Part shown: piece after piece, positions 24,884 through 34,821 of the stretch
Numbering within the stretch: the stretch's first letter is position 1
Layout of the letters: each line of letters begins with the position of its first letter
Assembly: GCA_910574015.1 (NCBI GenBank)
Contig: CAJSYQ010000008.1
Location: 1-64,000, forward strand
Origin: Eubacteriaceae bacterium
GTDB lineage: Bacteria; Bacillota; Clostridia; Lachnospirales; Lachnospiraceae
Length of the DNA: 64,000 nt
Direction of reading: 5' to 3'
Notes under the pieces: model-generated
Database searches by the model: none
What the model saw: the letters and a program-made list of their open reading frames with translations, nothing else
Told to the model about the DNA's origin: nothing
Translations under genes and position numbers: made by a program

Positions 24884-25393
24884 CTAGCCCAGAACTTCTT
24901 CTACGGAAATACCGCGAAGCTTTGCTACTTCCTCCGGAGTCTTCAGCTCTTTCAGTCCGGCGATGGTTGCAAGAACTACGTTCTGCTTATTACGGGAGCC
25001 AAGAGACTTCGTACGGATATTTTTGAATCCAGCCAGCTCAAGTACGGCACGGGCAGGACCACCTGCGATGATACCAGTACCTTCCGGGGACTTCTTCATC
25101 AATACAGAAGCACTTCCAAATTTGCCAATAAAGTCATGCGGGATACTGCGGTTCTCATCCAGAGGCACTTCGATCAGAGCCTTTGTAGCAGCTTCCTTCC
25201 CTTTACGGATCGCTTCCGGAATTTCTGTTGCCTTACCTAAACCTGCACCAACGTGTCCGTTGCCGTCGCCTACAACGACAAGTGCCGTGAAACGCATATT
25301 ACGACCGCCCTTAACAACTTTGGTAACACGTTTGATTGATACTACTTTATCTTCTAATTCAAACTGACTAGCATCAATAATCTCACGTTTCAT
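24884..25393 (-). CDS. rpsE: Small ribosomal subunit protein uS5
   Basis: 169 residues, with the double-stranded RNA-binding-like N-terminal part ([20 protein letters not shown]) and [20 protein letters not shown]. Involved in mRNA unwinding and decoding accuracy. Preceded by GGAGG. Confidence 0.98.
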   Translation of the reverse strand: MKREIIDASQFELEDKVVSIKRVTKVVKGGRNMRFTALVVVGDGNGHVGAGLGKATEIPEAIRKGKEAATKALIEVPLDENRSIPHDFIGKFGSASVLMKKSPEGTGIIAGGPARAVLELAGFKNIRTKSLGSRNKQNVVLATIAGLKELKTPEEVAKLRGISVEEVLG

Positions 25394-25408
25394 GTGTTCT
25401 CCTCCTTA

Positions 25409-25777
25409 CTAGAATTCCAGACCAGCTTCTCTTGCTGCGTCTGCCAGTGCTTTCACTTTACCCTGATAAATATAACCGCCACGGTCAAACACGACTGTCT
25501 TGATACCATTATCCAGCGCCTTTTTAGCGATCACTTCGCCAAGCCTGCTGGCAGCGGTGATATCATTTGTCTTCTCCAGGCCGTCTTTTACCTCTGACTG
25601 AAGGGTGGACGCAGAAACGATCGTATTACCAGCTTCATCATCAATCACCTGTGCATACATATGCTTATTACTGCGGAACACGGACAAACGTGGTTTCTCA
25701 GGAGTACCAGACAAACGGCTGCGTATTCTTCTATGTTTATTTTTGCGAACTTCGCTTCTAACCTTCTTACTAACCAT
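25409..25777 (-). CDS. rplR: Large ribosomal subunit protein uL18
   Basis: 122 residues. The basic N-terminal tail ([20 protein letters not shown]) and [20 protein letters not shown] are typical of this 5S rRNA-binding protein. Confidence 0.98.
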   Translation of the reverse strand: MVSKKVRSEVRKNKHRRIRSRLSGTPEKPRLSVFRSNKHMYAQVIDDEAGNTIVSASTLQSEVKDGLEKTNDITAASRLGEVIAKKALDNGIKTVVFDRGGYIYQGKVKALADAAREAGLEF

Positions 25778-25793
25778 TCTTAATTACTCCTTT

Positions 25794-26336
25794 CTATTTC
25801 TTACCAGTCTTACCAACTTTACGCCGGATCACTTCATCCACATATTTGATACCCTTGCCCTTGTATGGCTCCGGTGCTCTCTTCTCACGGATCTCAGCGG
25901 CGTACTGGCCGACTTTCTCTTTATCGATTCCCTTGACAATAATAAGATTCTGGCCATCCACGGTAACCTCAATTCCTTCCGGATCCTCCATCTCAACTGG
26001 ATGGGAATATCCAAGGGAAAGGGTCAGCTTCTTACCCTGCTTTGCCGCACGGTAACCAACGCCGTTTACTTCCAGCTTCTTCTCATATCCTTCTGTCACA
26101 CCTACGATCATATTGTAGATCAGTGTTCTCGTCAGACCATGAAGGGATTTCATCTTCTTTAAATCATTGGGACGGGTTACTGTAATCTCCTCGCCCTCTC
26201 TTGTAATGGTCATCTCAGCGGGAAGCACTCTCTCCAGAGTTCCCTTCGGACCTTTTACCGTCACCTGATTATTTTCTGCAATATCTACAGTTACGCCTGC
26301 AGGTACCGCGATAGGCATTCTTCCAATTCGTGACAT
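25794..26336 (-). CDS. rplF: Large ribosomal subunit protein uL6
   Basis: 180 residues with two repeated L6 folds. It starts [20 protein letters not shown] and ends with the signature [22 protein letters not shown] 100-base gap to rpsH holds the short palindrome GTCTGCCAGGCAGAC near 26385-26399. Confidence 0.98.
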   Translation of the reverse strand: MSRIGRMPIAVPAGVTVDIAENNQVTVKGPKGTLERVLPAEMTITREGEEITVTRPNDLKKMKSLHGLTRTLIYNMIVGVTEGYEKKLEVNGVGYRAAKQGKKLTLSLGYSHPVEMEDPEGIEVTVDGQNLIIVKGIDKEKVGQYAAEIREKRAPEPYKGKGIKYVDEVIRRKVGKTGKK

Positions 26337-26436
26337 GCCGTTACCTCCTATTTCGGAAATATATATTTGTAGTTGCCAAAGTCTGCCAGGCAGACCTCCA
26401 AGCGAATTTCATCCGCTTTTGCCCGCGAAGCAAGAC

Positions 26437-26838
26437 CTACCATACGAATGCAAGTACTTCCCCGCCCACGTTCTCTTTGCGTGCCTGCTTATCTGTCATC
26501 ACGCCTTTATTTGTTGAAATAATAGCGATTCCAAGACCGCCAAGCACGGTGGGAAGCTCCTCAGTGCCTGCGTACACACGAAGTCCCGGTTTAGAAATCC
26601 TCTTCAGACCGGAAATAATCTTCTCGTTCTTGTCCCTGCCATATTTTAATGTCATATGAATGGATTTGAAACCATCTACCTCTACTACTTCAAAGTTCTT
26701 GATATATCCTTCCTTCAAAAGGATCTCAGCAATCGAAACCTTCATTTTGGAAGAAGGAATATCAACTGTATCATGTTTTGCAGTGTTTGCGTTACGGATT
26801 CTTGTAAGCATATCTGCAATAGGATCACTCATTGTCAT
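26437..26838 (-). CDS. rpsH: Small ribosomal subunit protein uS8
   Basis: 133 residues, [20 protein letters not shown] to the C-terminal GGEVLAFVW. Binds the central domain of 16S rRNA and in some bacteria represses the spc operon. The distance to rplF (100 bases) is larger than other gaps in this operon. Confidence 0.98.
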   Translation of the reverse strand: MTMSDPIADMLTRIRNANTAKHDTVDIPSSKMKVSIAEILLKEGYIKNFEVVEVDGFKSIHMTLKYGRDKNEKIISGLKRISKPGLRVYAGTEELPTVLGGLGIAIISTNKGVMTDKQARKENVGGEVLAFVW

Positions 26839-26853
26839 TCTCGGTTTCCTCCT

Positions 26854-27039
26854 TTACCAACTCGCTTTTTTAACGCCAGGGATCTGGCCCTTGTAAGCTA
26901 ATTCACGGAAGCAGATTCTGCAGATTCCGTATTTTCTCAGATATCCGTGTGGACGTCCACAAATCTTGCAGCGAGTGTACGCTCTGGTAGAGAACTTTGG
27001 TTTACGCTGCTGCTTAATCTTCAAAGACTTTTTAGCCAT
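26854..27039 (-). CDS. rpsN: Small ribosomal subunit protein uS14, zinc type
   Basis: 61 residues. [20 protein letters not shown] supplies four zinc-binding cysteines, marking the short zinc form that many Firmicutes keep in the spc operon. Confidence 0.98.
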   Translation of the reverse strand: MAKKSLKIKQQRKPKFSTRAYTRCKICGRPHGYLRKYGICRICFRELAYKGQIPGVKKASW

Positions 27040-27054
27040 GAAATTACCTCCTAA

Positions 27055-27594
27055 CTATTTCTTAAACGGCATACCAAACTGTGCCAAGAGTTCACGTGCT
27101 TCTTCATCTGTCTGAGCGGTAGTAACGAAGATGATATCCATACCTCTTACCTTGTCTACCTTGTCGTACTCAATCTCAGGGAAGATCAACTGCTCTTTAA
27201 TGCCAAGAGCGTAATTTCCACGACCATCAAAAGCATTTGGATTCACGCCACGGAAGTCACGTACCCGCGGAAGTGCAAGGTTGATCAGGCGATCCGCGAA
27301 TTCATACATCTTCTTACCACGAAGTGTTACCTTACATCCGATTGGCTGTCCCTCACGAAGTTTAAAGTTCGCAACGGATTTCTTTGCTCTTGTTACAACA
27401 GCTTTCTGACCTGTGATGATCTCAAGATCACTGATTGCTGTATCCAAAACCTTGGAATTATCTTTTGCTTCACCAACGCCCATATTGATCACGATCTTCT
27501 CGAGCTTTGGTACCTGCATAACATTTTTATACTCAAACTTCTTCATCATCGCATCGACGATCTCGTTTAAATATGTCTCTTTTAATCTGGTCAT
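27055..27594 (-). CDS. rplE: Large ribosomal subunit protein uL5
   Basis: 179 residues. The segments [20 protein letters not shown] and [20 protein letters not shown] are diagnostic. Binds 5S rRNA together with L18. Confidence 0.98.
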   Translation of the reverse strand: MTRLKETYLNEIVDAMMKKFEYKNVMQVPKLEKIVINMGVGEAKDNSKVLDTAISDLEIITGQKAVVTRAKKSVANFKLREGQPIGCKVTLRGKKMYEFADRLINLALPRVRDFRGVNPNAFDGRGNYALGIKEQLIFPEIEYDKVDKVRGMDIIFVTTAQTDEEARELLAQFGMPFKK

Positions 27595-27617
27595 TCTGAC
27601 AGTACCTCCTCTCTCTA

Positions 27618-27926
27618 TTAATCAATAACAGCGCCTGTTTTTTTGGCATAACGGACTTTCTTCTTACCCTCTTCCATCTTAAAACCAACACGGGTAACCT
27701 GGCCGTCCACAACATACATTACATTTGATACATCGAAGAATGCTTCTTTATCCACGATGCCGCCCTTGGTATTGGTCTGGTTTGGCTTTACGTGCATCTT
27801 CACCATGTTGATGCCCTCAACCTTAACCTTACCGCCCTTCACCTCAAGGACCTTTCCTTCTTTACCTTTATCTACACCGGCAATAACGCGAACGGTATCA
27901 CCTTTTTTGATCTTTGATGTTGCCAC
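27618..27926 (-). CDS. rplX: Large ribosomal subunit protein uL24
   Basis: 102 residues with the KOW motif [20 protein letters not shown] at the N-terminus. An early 50S assembly protein. Confidence 0.98.
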   Translation of the reverse strand: MATSKIKKGDTVRVIAGVDKGKEGKVLEVKGGKVKVEGINMVKMHVKPNQTNTKGGIVDKEAFFDVSNVMYVVDGQVTRVGFKMEEGKKKVRYAKKTGAVID

Positions 27927-27940
27927 TTAGGGACACCTCC

Positions 27941-28309
27941 TTATAATACTTCTGGTGCTAAGGAAACAATCTTCATAAATTGTTTTTCTCTTAACTCTCT
28001 AGCTACCGGTCCGAAAATACGAGTTCCTCTCGGAGTCTTATCGTCTTTGATAATAACTGCTGCATTCTCATCAAAACGAATATAAGAACCGTCTGGACGA
28101 CGGATTTCTTTTACCGTACGAACAACAACTGCCTTTACAACATCACCCTTCTTTACAACTCCGCCTGGTGTTGCATCTTTAACCGTAGCAACGATGATAT
28201 CGCCAACAGCCGCATATCTTCTAACAGAACCGCCAAGAACACGGATACACAGCAATTCCTTTGCTCCTGTGTTATCAGCAACCTTAAGTCTGGTTTCCTG
28301 CTGTACCAT
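27941..28309 (-). CDS. rplN: Large ribosomal subunit protein uL14
   Basis: 122 residues from the ATG at 28309 ([20 protein letters not shown]), after AAAGGAG. An in-frame extension to 28336 is out of line with the family and lacks a binding site. Contains [16 protein letters not shown]. Confidence 0.98.
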   Translation of the reverse strand: MVQQETRLKVADNTGAKELLCIRVLGGSVRRYAAVGDIIVATVKDATPGGVVKKGDVVKAVVVRTVKEIRRPDGSYIRFDENAAVIIKDDKTPRGTRIFGPVARELREKQFMKIVSLAPEVL

Positions 28310-28377
28310 AACAAATACTCCTTTCCTGAGTTTCAATTATTGAGGCCAAATGTTTTATCTGGCTCAAGCCGGGCTAT

Positions 28378-28632
28378 TTACCGGGCTTTTTCTATAATTT
28401 CAACAAGTCTCCATCTCTTGTCCTTGGACAGCGGTCTTGTCTCCATAACCTTAACTCTATCGCCAATATTGCACTCATTGTTCTCATCATGAGCTTTCAA
28501 TTTGTAAGTTCTCTTTACGATCTTTCCGTAGAGGGGATGTTTTACGTTGTCTACTACTGCCACGACGATGGTCTTATCCATCTTGTTGCTCACAACTTTA
28601 CCTGTACGGGTCTTTCTAAGATTTCTTTCCAC
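28378..28632 (-). CDS. rpsQ: Small ribosomal subunit protein uS17
   Basis: 84 residues, [20 protein letters not shown] to [14 protein letters not shown]. An OB-fold protein of the 30S subunit. Confidence 0.98.
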   Translation of the reverse strand: MERNLRKTRTGKVVSNKMDKTIVVAVVDNVKHPLYGKIVKRTYKLKAHDENNECNIGDRVKVMETRPLSKDKRWRLVEIIEKAR

Positions 28633-28655
28633 AACAAAATCCTCCTTTCCTCAGC

Positions 28656-28865
28656 TTAGTTTGCTGCTTTCTGTTCTTTCGACATCGCTGTCTGGATACG
28701 AGCAATGTTTCTTCTGACTTCTTTAATTCTGCTTGTATTGTCAAGTTGGTTTGTTGCGTTCTGGAATCTAAGGTTAAATAACTCCTTCTTGGCAGCGACT
28801 AACTCATCATTTAACTCGGCCAGTGACATTCCTGCGATTCCGCTCAAAAATTCCTTACTCTTCAC
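28656..28865 (-). CDS. rpmC: Large ribosomal subunit protein uL29
   Basis: 69 residues from the GTG at 28865 ([20 protein letters not shown]), eight bases after GGAGG. The upstream in-frame GTG at 28874 falls on the binding site. It lies by the peptide exit tunnel. Confidence 0.95.
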   Translation of the reverse strand: MKSKEFLSGIAGMSLAELNDELVAAKKELFNLRFQNATNQLDNTSRIKEVRRNIARIQTAMSKEQKAAN

Positions 28866-29292
28866 TGCCTGCACCTCCTTCTAAGTCTGCACGGGAAACG
28901 ATCTTACATTTGATAGGCAGCTTGTGCATAGCCAGTCTCAGCGCTTCTCTTGCTGTCTCTTCCGGCACGCCGGCAATCTCAAACATAACGCGGCCGGGCT
29001 TAACAACGGCAACCCAGTACTCCAGGGCACCTTTACCTTTACCCATTCGGGTCTCAGCAGGTGTCTTTGTTACCGGCTTATCAGGGAAAATCTTGATCCA
29101 CACCTTACCGCCACGTTTCGTATGACGTGTCATGGCGATACGCGCTGCCTCGATCTGGTTGGAACGGATCCATGCCGGCTCAGCAGCCACAAGACCGAAT
29201 TCTCCATAACTAATTTTATTTCCTCGTAACGCTTTTCCTCTCATGGATCCGCGAAACTGTTTACGACGTTTTACTCTCTTAGGCATTAACAT
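28855..29292 (-). CDS. rplP: Large ribosomal subunit protein uL16
   Basis: 145 residues, beginning [20 protein letters not shown]. The 29292 start is favoured over the ATG at 29286 because GGGAG lies nine bases away and MLMPKRVK is the usual Clostridia form. It shares one base with the rpsC stop and overlaps rpmC by 11 bases. Confidence 0.97.
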   Translation of the reverse strand: MLMPKRVKRRKQFRGSMRGKALRGNKISYGEFGLVAAEPAWIRSNQIEAARIAMTRHTKRGGKVWIKIFPDKPVTKTPAETRMGKGKGALEYWVAVVKPGRVMFEIAGVPEETAREALRLAMHKLPIKCKIVSRADLEGGAGSEE

Positions 29293-29972
29293 TATTTATC
29301 GCTCCCTTCCTTTGAAGTAGCCTTGGCGTTTTTTCCGCCTTTGGTTGGAAGTACTTCACCATGATAGATCCATGCCTTAACACCAATCTTACCATACGTT
29401 GTATTTGCTTCTGCAAAACCATAGTCAATGTCTGCACGCAGTGTCTGCAACGGAATATTTCCTTCGCTGTAAAATTCTGTACGCGCCATATCGGCTCCGC
29501 CAAGACGTCCTGAGCAGGCAGTCTTGATTCCCTTTGCCCCTGCTTTCATAGCGCGTCCCATACAGGATTTCATGGCACGGCGGAAAGAGATACGGTTCTC
29601 AAGCTGCTGTGCGATATTTTCTGCCACCAGCTGGGCATCGCTGTCCGGTCTCCTCACTTCTTTGATGTCCACCAGTACTTTCTTTGCCGAATAAGAAGCA
29701 AGTTTTCCTTTCAGCTTCTCAATCTCGGAACCGCCCTTACCGATCACCACACCGGGTTTAGCAGTATATACCAGTACCTTTACACGATCAGCAGTTCTCT
29801 CGATCTCAATCTTGGAGATACCTGCGTGATATAATTCCTTCTTTAAGAATTCACGGATTTTATAATCTTCAACTAAGTTGTCGGAGAATTCCTCAGGATC
29901 TGCATACCATCTGGATTCCCAGTCTTTGATAACGCCGACTCTCAGGCCGTGTGGATTTACTTTTTGTCCCAT
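29292..29972 (-). CDS. rpsC: Small ribosomal subunit protein uS3
   Basis: 226 residues with a KH domain ([20 protein letters not shown]) and the C-terminal domain [20 protein letters not shown]. Forms the mRNA entry site with S4 and S5. Confidence 0.98.
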   Translation of the reverse strand: MGQKVNPHGLRVGVIKDWESRWYADPEEFSDNLVEDYKIREFLKKELYHAGISKIEIERTADRVKVLVYTAKPGVVIGKGGSEIEKLKGKLASYSAKKVLVDIKEVRRPDSDAQLVAENIAQQLENRISFRRAMKSCMGRAMKAGAKGIKTACSGRLGGADMARTEFYSEGNIPLQTLRADIDYGFAEANTTYGKIGVKAWIYHGEVLPTKGGKNAKATSKEGSDK

Positions 29973-29987
29973 CTTAATCTCCTTTCA

Positions 29988-30374
29988 TTATCTTTCATTC
30001 AAGATTATGGTAATATGACATGTTCTCTTCTCGATGCGGTAAGCCATACCACGCGCTCTTGGTCTGATTCTCTTCATTGTGGTCGCCTTATTTGCAAAGC
30101 ACTCATCAATATAAAGATTTTCCGGGTTCATGCCGTTGTTGTTCTCAGCATTTGCCACTGCAGAATTCAGCAGTTTCTTGATTACTGAAGACGCATATCT
30201 TGGATTATATTCCAAAATACCAAGTGCTGTCTGTACATCCTTGCCACGGATCGCATCCAGTACGAACCCTGCCTTCTGGGCAGAAATTCTGGCATGTGAC
30301 AACTTAGCAGATGGTCTTGTATCTTTGTTCTGGTTTCTTTCTTTCTTGATCTGTGATCTATGTCCTTTAGCCAC
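29988..30374 (-). CDS. rplV: Large ribosomal subunit protein uL22
   Basis: 128 residues. The hairpin loop that lines the exit tunnel is in KRIRPRARGMAYRIEKRTCH. N-terminal part KLSHARISAQKAGFVLDAIR. Confidence 0.98.
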   Translation of the reverse strand: MAKGHRSQIKKERNQNKDTRPSAKLSHARISAQKAGFVLDAIRGKDVQTALGILEYNPRYASSVIKKLLNSAVANAENNNGMNPENLYIDECFANKATTMKRIRPRARGMAYRIEKRTCHITIILNER

Positions 30375-30394
30375 TTCTCAGAAACCTCCTTTCA

Positions 30395-30667
30395 TTAACC
30401 TCTTTTTTCGTCTTTGCCATGCCCCTTATAAGTTCTTGTCAACACGAACTCACCCAGCTTATGGCCAACCATATCCTCGGTCACATATACCGGAACATGT
30501 TTTCTTCCGTCATGAACAGCGATCGTGTGTCCCACAAAGCTTGGGAAAATGGTGGAACGGCGTGACCAGGTTTTAATTACCGATTTATCTCCGGACTCAT
30601 TCATCGCATCAATCTTCTTCAGAAGATGAGCATCCGCAAATGGTCCTTTTTTTAATGAACGTGACAC
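30395..30667 (-). CDS. rpsS: Small ribosomal subunit protein uS19
   Basis: 90 residues, [20 protein letters not shown] to the C-terminal [13 protein letters not shown]. Located in the 30S head near the A site. Confidence 0.98.
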   Translation of the reverse strand: MSRSLKKGPFADAHLLKKIDAMNESGDKSVIKTWSRRSTIFPSFVGHTIAVHDGRKHVPVYVTEDMVGHKLGEFVLTRTYKGHGKDEKRG

Positions 30668-30703
30668 TAGCTTTTACCTCCTTATTGTCTGCGTCCGGCA
30701 TAA

Positions 30704-31549
30704 TTACTTAGCCAGAGCTTTACCATCCCTGCGACGGATGATCATCTTATTCGACTGCTTATTCTTCTTTCTCGTCTTATAGCCCAGTGCAGGCTTGCCC
30801 CAAGGAGTACATGGACCGGAACGTCCAACTGGAGCCTTACCCTCGCCACCACCGTGTGGATGGTCATTGGGGTTCATTACAGAACCGCGGACGGTGGGGC
30901 GGATGCCCATATGGCGTTTACGTCCCGCTTTACCGATATTCACAAGGTTATGCTCGGTATTGCCAACCTGTCCGATGGAAGCGCGGCATACAACAGGAAC
31001 CATCCTCATCTCGCCAGACGGCATACGCAGGATGGCATATTTGCCTTCCTTCGCCATCAGCTGTGCGCTTACACCAGCGGCACGGACCAACTGTCCGCCG
31101 TGGCCCGGATGCATCTCAATATTATGGATCTGGGTACCAACTGGCATATCCTTCAGTTCCATGCAGTTGCCAATCTTAATCTCTGCATTCTCACCATTCA
31201 TAATGGTCTGGCCGACCTTCAGTCCAACGGGAGCCAGGATATATCTCTTCTCTCCATCGGCATAGCAAACCAGTGCGATATTCGCCGTCCTGTTCGGATC
31301 GTACTCGATCGTCTTAACCGTTGCCGGAATACCATCTTTATTTCTCTTAAAATCAATTATTCTATATTTTCTTCTAGAACCGCCGCCACGGTGTCTCACC
31401 GTGATCTTACCCTGGGCATTACGTCCCGCATGCTTCTTCAAGGAAGTGGTAAGGGATTTCTCAGGTTTATCCGTTGTGATCTCTTTGAAATCATAACCGG
31501 TCATATTTCTTCTAGAAGGCGTATATGGGTTATAGGTTTTAATTCCCAT
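30704..31549 (-). CDS. rplB: Large ribosomal subunit protein uL2
   Basis: 281 residues, with [20 protein letters not shown], the conserved loop near the peptidyl transferase centre. One of the most conserved 50S proteins. The 90 bases between rplW and this gene hold two hairpins. Confidence 0.98.
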   Translation of the reverse strand: MGIKTYNPYTPSRRNMTGYDFKEITTDKPEKSLTTSLKKHAGRNAQGKITVRHRGGGSRRKYRIIDFKRNKDGIPATVKTIEYDPNRTANIALVCYADGEKRYILAPVGLKVGQTIMNGENAEIKIGNCMELKDMPVGTQIHNIEMHPGHGGQLVRAAGVSAQLMAKEGKYAILRMPSGEMRMVPVVCRASIGQVGNTEHNLVNIGKAGRKRHMGIRPTVRGSVMNPNDHPHGGGEGKAPVGRSGPCTPWGKPALGYKTRKKNKQSNKMIIRRRDGKALAK

Positions 31550-31590
31550 GAGTTACACTCCTTTCAAAATTCATACTATCTCTTTGCAGA

Positions 31591-31641
31591 GTGAAAAACG
31601 CTTAGCGTTTCTCAAATGCGTGCGTTTCTCAGCCACGCATT
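31591..31641 (-). repeat. Two hairpins in the rplW-rplB gap
   Basis: GAAAAACGC (31593-31601) pairs with GCGTTTCTC (31605-31613) with one mismatch. AATGCGTG (31615-31622) pairs with CACGCATT (31634-31641). The first has the same layout as the hairpins at 20546-20570 and 20599-20621. The second overlaps the rplW stop codon. Confidence 0.65.
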
Positions 31642-31939
31642 AAAGTCCTTCAAATATTTCAATATCTGCGCTGTCCTCGGTCAGCTGAACGATGGCTTTC
31701 TTTCTCTTCGCTGTCATTCCTGTCACCATTCCTCTTCTGCGTTTCTTACCGCCAAGGTTCATGGTATTGACCTTTGCCACCTTCGTTCCCGGAAACATCT
31801 TTTCTACCGCTTCCTTAATCTGGGTCTTGGTAGCCTCAGTGTGCACATAAAATGTGTATTTTTTGTATTCCATGCCTGACATTGATTTCTCCGTGATCAC
31901 CGGTTTATCAATAATGTCATAATATTTTAGATCTGCCAT
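31640..31939 (-). CDS. rplW: Large ribosomal subunit protein uL23
   Basis: 99 residues, ADLKYYDIIDKPVITEKSMS to EDSADIEIFEGL. The docking site for trigger factor and SRP at the tunnel exit. Shares one base with the rplD stop. Confidence 0.98.
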   Translation of the reverse strand: MADLKYYDIIDKPVITEKSMSGMEYKKYTFYVHTEATKTQIKEAVEKMFPGTKVAKVNTMNLGGKKRRRGMVTGMTAKRKKAIVQLTEDSADIEIFEGL

Positions 31940-32559
31940 TATGCGTACACCTCCTCGATTGCTTTTACAGCGCTCTTGGTAATAACTACGGCATCGTATT
32001 TCAGAATATCGTATACATTGATGGAATTGCTGTAAATACCTCTTGCCGTAGGAAGATTCCTTACAGAAAGAATGGTGTTGGCAGCATCACCATCAACAAC
32101 TACCAGTGCCTTGTCTGCTTTCAGATTTGCCAGAACTTCTTTCATTCTCTTTGTCTTTGGAGCCTCAAGATCCAGAGAATCCACAACGATCAGTTTATCC
32201 TCGCTCACTTTGGAAGATAATGCAGACTTGATCGCTGCCGCTTTCTCTTTCTTATTCATCTTAAATGAATAATCTCTCGGAACCGGCGCAAATACAACGC
32301 CGCCGCCAGTCCACTGCGGAGCGCGGATGGAACCCTGTCTCGCATGTCCTGTTCCCTTCTGTCTCCAGGGCTTTCTGCCGCCGCCGCGAACTTCAGAACG
32401 CGTCTTGGCCTTCTGTGTACCCTGACGTTTGTTGGCCAGCTGCAGAACAACCGCCATATGAACCAAATGCTCATTTACCGGAGCAGCAAAGACGGAATCA
32501 TTCAGGTCGATCTTTTCCACTTCTTTGCCTTCCATATTATAAACAGATACGCTTGCCAT
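31939..32559 (-). CDS. rplD: Large ribosomal subunit protein uL4
   Basis: 206 residues. The tunnel loop is in GGRKPWRQKGTGHARQGSIR. In some bacteria L4 represses the S10 operon through its leader; the long leader upstream of rpsJ here makes a similar circuit possible. Confidence 0.98.
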   Translation of the reverse strand: MASVSVYNMEGKEVEKIDLNDSVFAAPVNEHLVHMAVVLQLANKRQGTQKAKTRSEVRGGGRKPWRQKGTGHARQGSIRAPQWTGGGVVFAPVPRDYSFKMNKKEKAAAIKSALSSKVSEDKLIVVDSLDLEAPKTKRMKEVLANLKADKALVVVDGDAANTILSVRNLPTARGIYSNSINVYDILKYDAVVITKSAVKAIEEVYA

Positions 32560-32584
32560 CTGTGTCTTCCTCCTTTCCGAAAAG

Positions 32585-33214
32585 TTATGCCTTAACGGAT
32601 TCTTTAATGATTACTGTTGATTTTTTCGGTCCCGGTACAGCGCCTTTTACTAACAGCAGATCGCTCTCTGCATCCACGCGCACGATCTCAAGATTCTGGA
32701 TCGTAACCTGTACAGCACCCATCTGACCAGGCATTTTCTTGCCCTTAAATACTTTGCTAGGATCCGATGCACTACCATTGGAGCCTGCATGTCTATGAAA
32801 TTTGGAGCCGTGGCCCATCGGTCCGCGGGACTGTCCATGGCGTTTGATGGCGCCCTGGAAACCTTTACCTTTGGTCTTTGCAGTCACGTCGATCTTGTCA
32901 CCGGCTTCAAAGATATCTGCTTTTATTTCCTGTCCCAATTCGTACTCAGCTGCATTCTCGAACTTGAATTCCGTAAGGAATCTCTTATAGTCCACTCCCG
33001 CTTTTGCCAAGTGTCCTTTCTGCGGCTTGTTCAACAGCTTCTCGCGAACATCGCCGTATGCTACCTGAACTGCTTCGTATCCGTCGTTCTCTACGGTCTT
33101 GATCTGGGACACATAAACCGGACCAGCCTGCAGCACGGTAACAGGTGTCAATACACCGTCTTCGTTGAAAATCTGAGTCATTCCAACTTTTGTAGCTACG
33201 ATAGCTTTCTTCAT
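32585..33214 (-). CDS. rplC: Large ribosomal subunit protein uL3
   Basis: 209 residues, [20 protein letters not shown] to [20 protein letters not shown]. An early 50S assembly protein reaching the peptidyl transferase centre. The 186-base gap to rpsJ upstream holds only short palindromes, such as CCTCTGCACACAGAGG near 33252-33267 and ATTGTTTATTAGAAACAAT near 33304-33322. Confidence 0.98.
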   Translation of the reverse strand: MKKAIVATKVGMTQIFNEDGVLTPVTVLQAGPVYVSQIKTVENDGYEAVQVAYGDVREKLLNKPQKGHLAKAGVDYKRFLTEFKFENAAEYELGQEIKADIFEAGDKIDVTAKTKGKGFQGAIKRHGQSRGPMGHGSKFHRHAGSNGSASDPSKVFKGKKMPGQMGAVQVTIQNLEIVRVDAESDLLLVKGAVPGPKKSTVIIKESVKA

Positions 33215-33400
33215 TTTCTAATCCTCCTATTGGGGAGAAAAACGCATTCCTCTGCACACAGAGGATTTTCCTCCTGACATTTCTACAGCGGATTGTCTCT
33301 GTCATTGTTTATTAGAAACAATCATACTAGATGGTTACTGCCATGTCCTGAACCGGAGACCCGCATCATAACCATTCCATCTGATGATAATAACATAAGA

Positions 33401-33721
33401 TTATTTCATCTTGATATCAATCGCAACACCAGCAGGCAGTTCCAGACGGGAAAGTGCATCTACTGTCTTCTGTGATGGCGTCAGCACGTCGATCAGTCTC
33501 TTGTGCGTCCTCTGCTCGAACTGCTCACGGGAATCTTTGTACTTGTGTACGGCACGAAGGATCGTGATGATCTCTTTCTTAGTGGGCAGCGGCACAGGTC
33601 CGCTCACCTTTGCTCCCGTTTTCTTTACTGTTTCGATCAGTTTTGAAGCCGCAAAATCGATCAGCTGATGATCGTACGCCTTCAGAATGATTCTCATTTT
33701 CTGAGATTTTTGACTTGCCAT
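33401..33721 (-). CDS. rpsJ: Small ribosomal subunit protein uS10
   Basis: 106 residues from the ATG at 33721, 11 bases after [27 protein letters not shown] to LDVTPS-type ending ([20 protein letters not shown]). First gene of the S10 operon; S10 is also the NusE antitermination factor. The open frame extends into the leader to 33787 but without a start signal. Confidence 0.98.
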   Translation of the reverse strand: MASQKSQKMRIILKAYDHQLIDFAASKLIETVKKTGAKVSGPVPLPTKKEIITILRAVHKYKDSREQFEQRTHKRLIDVLTPSQKTVDALSRLELPAGVAIDIKMK

Positions 33722-34017
33722 AAAAATAGCCGCCTCCTTTTCGTACTTTATATTGGATAGTACGACAAGTGGTGACTGTACACTCATCCGTGTGTGTCGT
33801 ATCGGTTCATTAATAAATACCCCACTTACTGAGGTTCAACCCACACGTTTATCTGCTCCGTGGCAGAAAGTATGTTTCTGTACAGTGACTTGCCGTCAGG
33901 TTTACCGGCTGGAAACAATGCATATCGCCGCTGATCTCCAGCCTCTTGACATTCGCTCCATGGAAAAACCCACCGAAGGGTGGCAACCTCCCATTTCTTC
34001 GCTATCATGTCACAGCA
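33722..34017 (-). promoter_or_regulatory. Leader of the S10 operon, about 295 bases
   Basis: Transcribed from the promoter at 34024-34052 and followed by rpsJ. No gene is seen. It contains a terminator-like hairpin with a T-run at 33964-33983 and another stem (CGTACT/AGTACG, around 33742-33764) near the ribosome binding site. The layout suggests attenuation or autogenous control. No match to a named leader family could be tested here. Confidence 0.6.
33964..33983 (-). terminator. Attenuator-like hairpin in the S10 leader
   Basis: On the minus strand CCACC, a CTTC loop and GGTGG form a compact stem, followed after one base by TTTTT. It lies about 35-50 bases downstream of the predicted transcription start, where an early terminator would act. 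Confidence 0.55.
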
Positions 34018-34023
34018 AGGTTC

Positions 34024-34052
34024 ACTATACCATAAAAAGGGAAAGAATGCAA
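34024..34052 (-). promoter_or_regulatory. SigmaA promoter of the S10-spc-alpha operon
   Basis: On the minus strand TTGCAT (34052-34047), a 17-base spacer and TATAGT (34029-34024). An A/T-rich tract (TTTTTTTAAAATTTTTC) lies just upstream, a possible UP element as expected for strong ribosomal protein promoters. Confidence 0.7.
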
Positions 34053-34115
34053 GAAAAATTTTAAAAAAACGTTGACTGAAAACCGCGACGCTCCAAGACG
34101 TTCTTTCCTATAAGA

Positions 34116-34146
34116 TAAAAAATTGGAATGTAGCTCACATTCCAAT
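34116..34146 (-). terminator. Terminator overlapping the end of the small exported protein gene
   Basis: ATTGGAATGT (34122-34131) and ACATTCCAAT (34137-34146) form a perfect 10-bp stem. On the minus strand six T follow. The stop codon of the gene at 34135 lies in the loop region, so the last codons are part of the hairpin. Confidence 0.85.
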
Positions 34147-34533
34147 AAATTCCCTAATCCGCTGATTGTTTTTATCATCCAAAATATACCCGGCATCTCT
34201 CACCTCAAACTCATTATCTCCTCTTGGCTTTAATGCCAAATAATCATTCCCACAAAAAAGGCCAATAGACTTAATATATCCACAACTCGGCTCATATCTT
34301 TTTTTCCCGCAAATCTTTGTTCCTTTTAATATCCATAATAACGCTGCTCTTTCTTCTTCATTAAGTGTAATCTTCTGGCCTGTATTGCCATCTGTAATGA
34401 CAATTTTATCTGACATCACAAATTTACCCATAAGCTCACCCATAGTTGTTGGTGTTCGGAACAAGCAAAATGCTACTAAAAGAATCAACATGGAAGCGAA
34501 TGATAGAACCTTCTTTATTTTTGAACAGCCCAT
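34135..34533 (-). CDS. Small exported or membrane-anchored protein, unknown function
   Basis: 132 residues. A basic start and one hydrophobic segment (residues 10-25, VLSFASMLILLVAFCLF) suggest a signal anchor or signal peptide. The rest is soluble with cysteines (ICGKKRYEPSCGYIKSIGLF) that could form disulfides. The start follows GGGGGG at close spacing. The gene looks more AT-rich than its neighbours acyP and the methyltransferase, a possible sign of later arrival. No family is recognised. It is last in the run beginning with the GH3-like gene and ends in a strong terminator. Confidence 0.7.
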   Translation of the reverse strand: MGCSKIKKVLSFASMLILLVAFCLFRTPTTMGELMGKFVMSDKIVITDGNTGQKITLNEEERAALLWILKGTKICGKKRYEPSCGYIKSIGLFCGNDYLALKPRGDNEFEVRDAGYILDDKNNQRIREFIGM

Positions 34534-34542
34534 TAATCCCCC

Positions 34543-34815
34543 CTATTTTGTTGCATTAATAACAAAGGAACGCTCCTCTTCTCTTTCTTCTATTTCCTTC
34601 ACTGTCAGATCCGCCACGTCCACATAGCGGCCCTGCCGGATCATCGCCTCCAGCCGGTCCAGTTCCTCCTCTTTTCCCTGGGCCTCCATCTCCACTGAGC
34701 CGTCATACAGATTTGTCACCCATCCAGTGACGCCAAGGCTTCTGGCTGCCTGCTGCGCCCTGTATCGGAATCCCACACCCTGGACTCTGCCATAGAACCG
34801 GTAATGTCTCCGCAT
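34543..34815 (-). CDS. acyP: Acylphosphatase
   Basis: Hydrolyses acyl phosphates such as acetyl and carbamoyl phosphate. 90 residues. The phosphate-binding loop GRVQGVGFR with the catalytic Arg is at residues 9-17, and the catalytic Asn is in VTNLYDGSVE (near residue 35). Seven bases separate it from the methyltransferase gene upstream, so they are co-transcribed. Confidence 0.95.
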   Translation of the reverse strand: MRRHYRFYGRVQGVGFRYRAQQAARSLGVTGWVTNLYDGSVEMEAQGKEEELDRLEAMIRQGRYVDVADLTVKEIEEREEERSFVINATK

Positions 34816-34821
34816 CTGTCA

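Noticed and set aside
30787-31594. Long plus-strand open frames opposite rplB and other ribosomal genes
   Set aside because: They are antisense shadows of highly expressed, strongly biased genes; no binding site, domain or conserved motif is visible.
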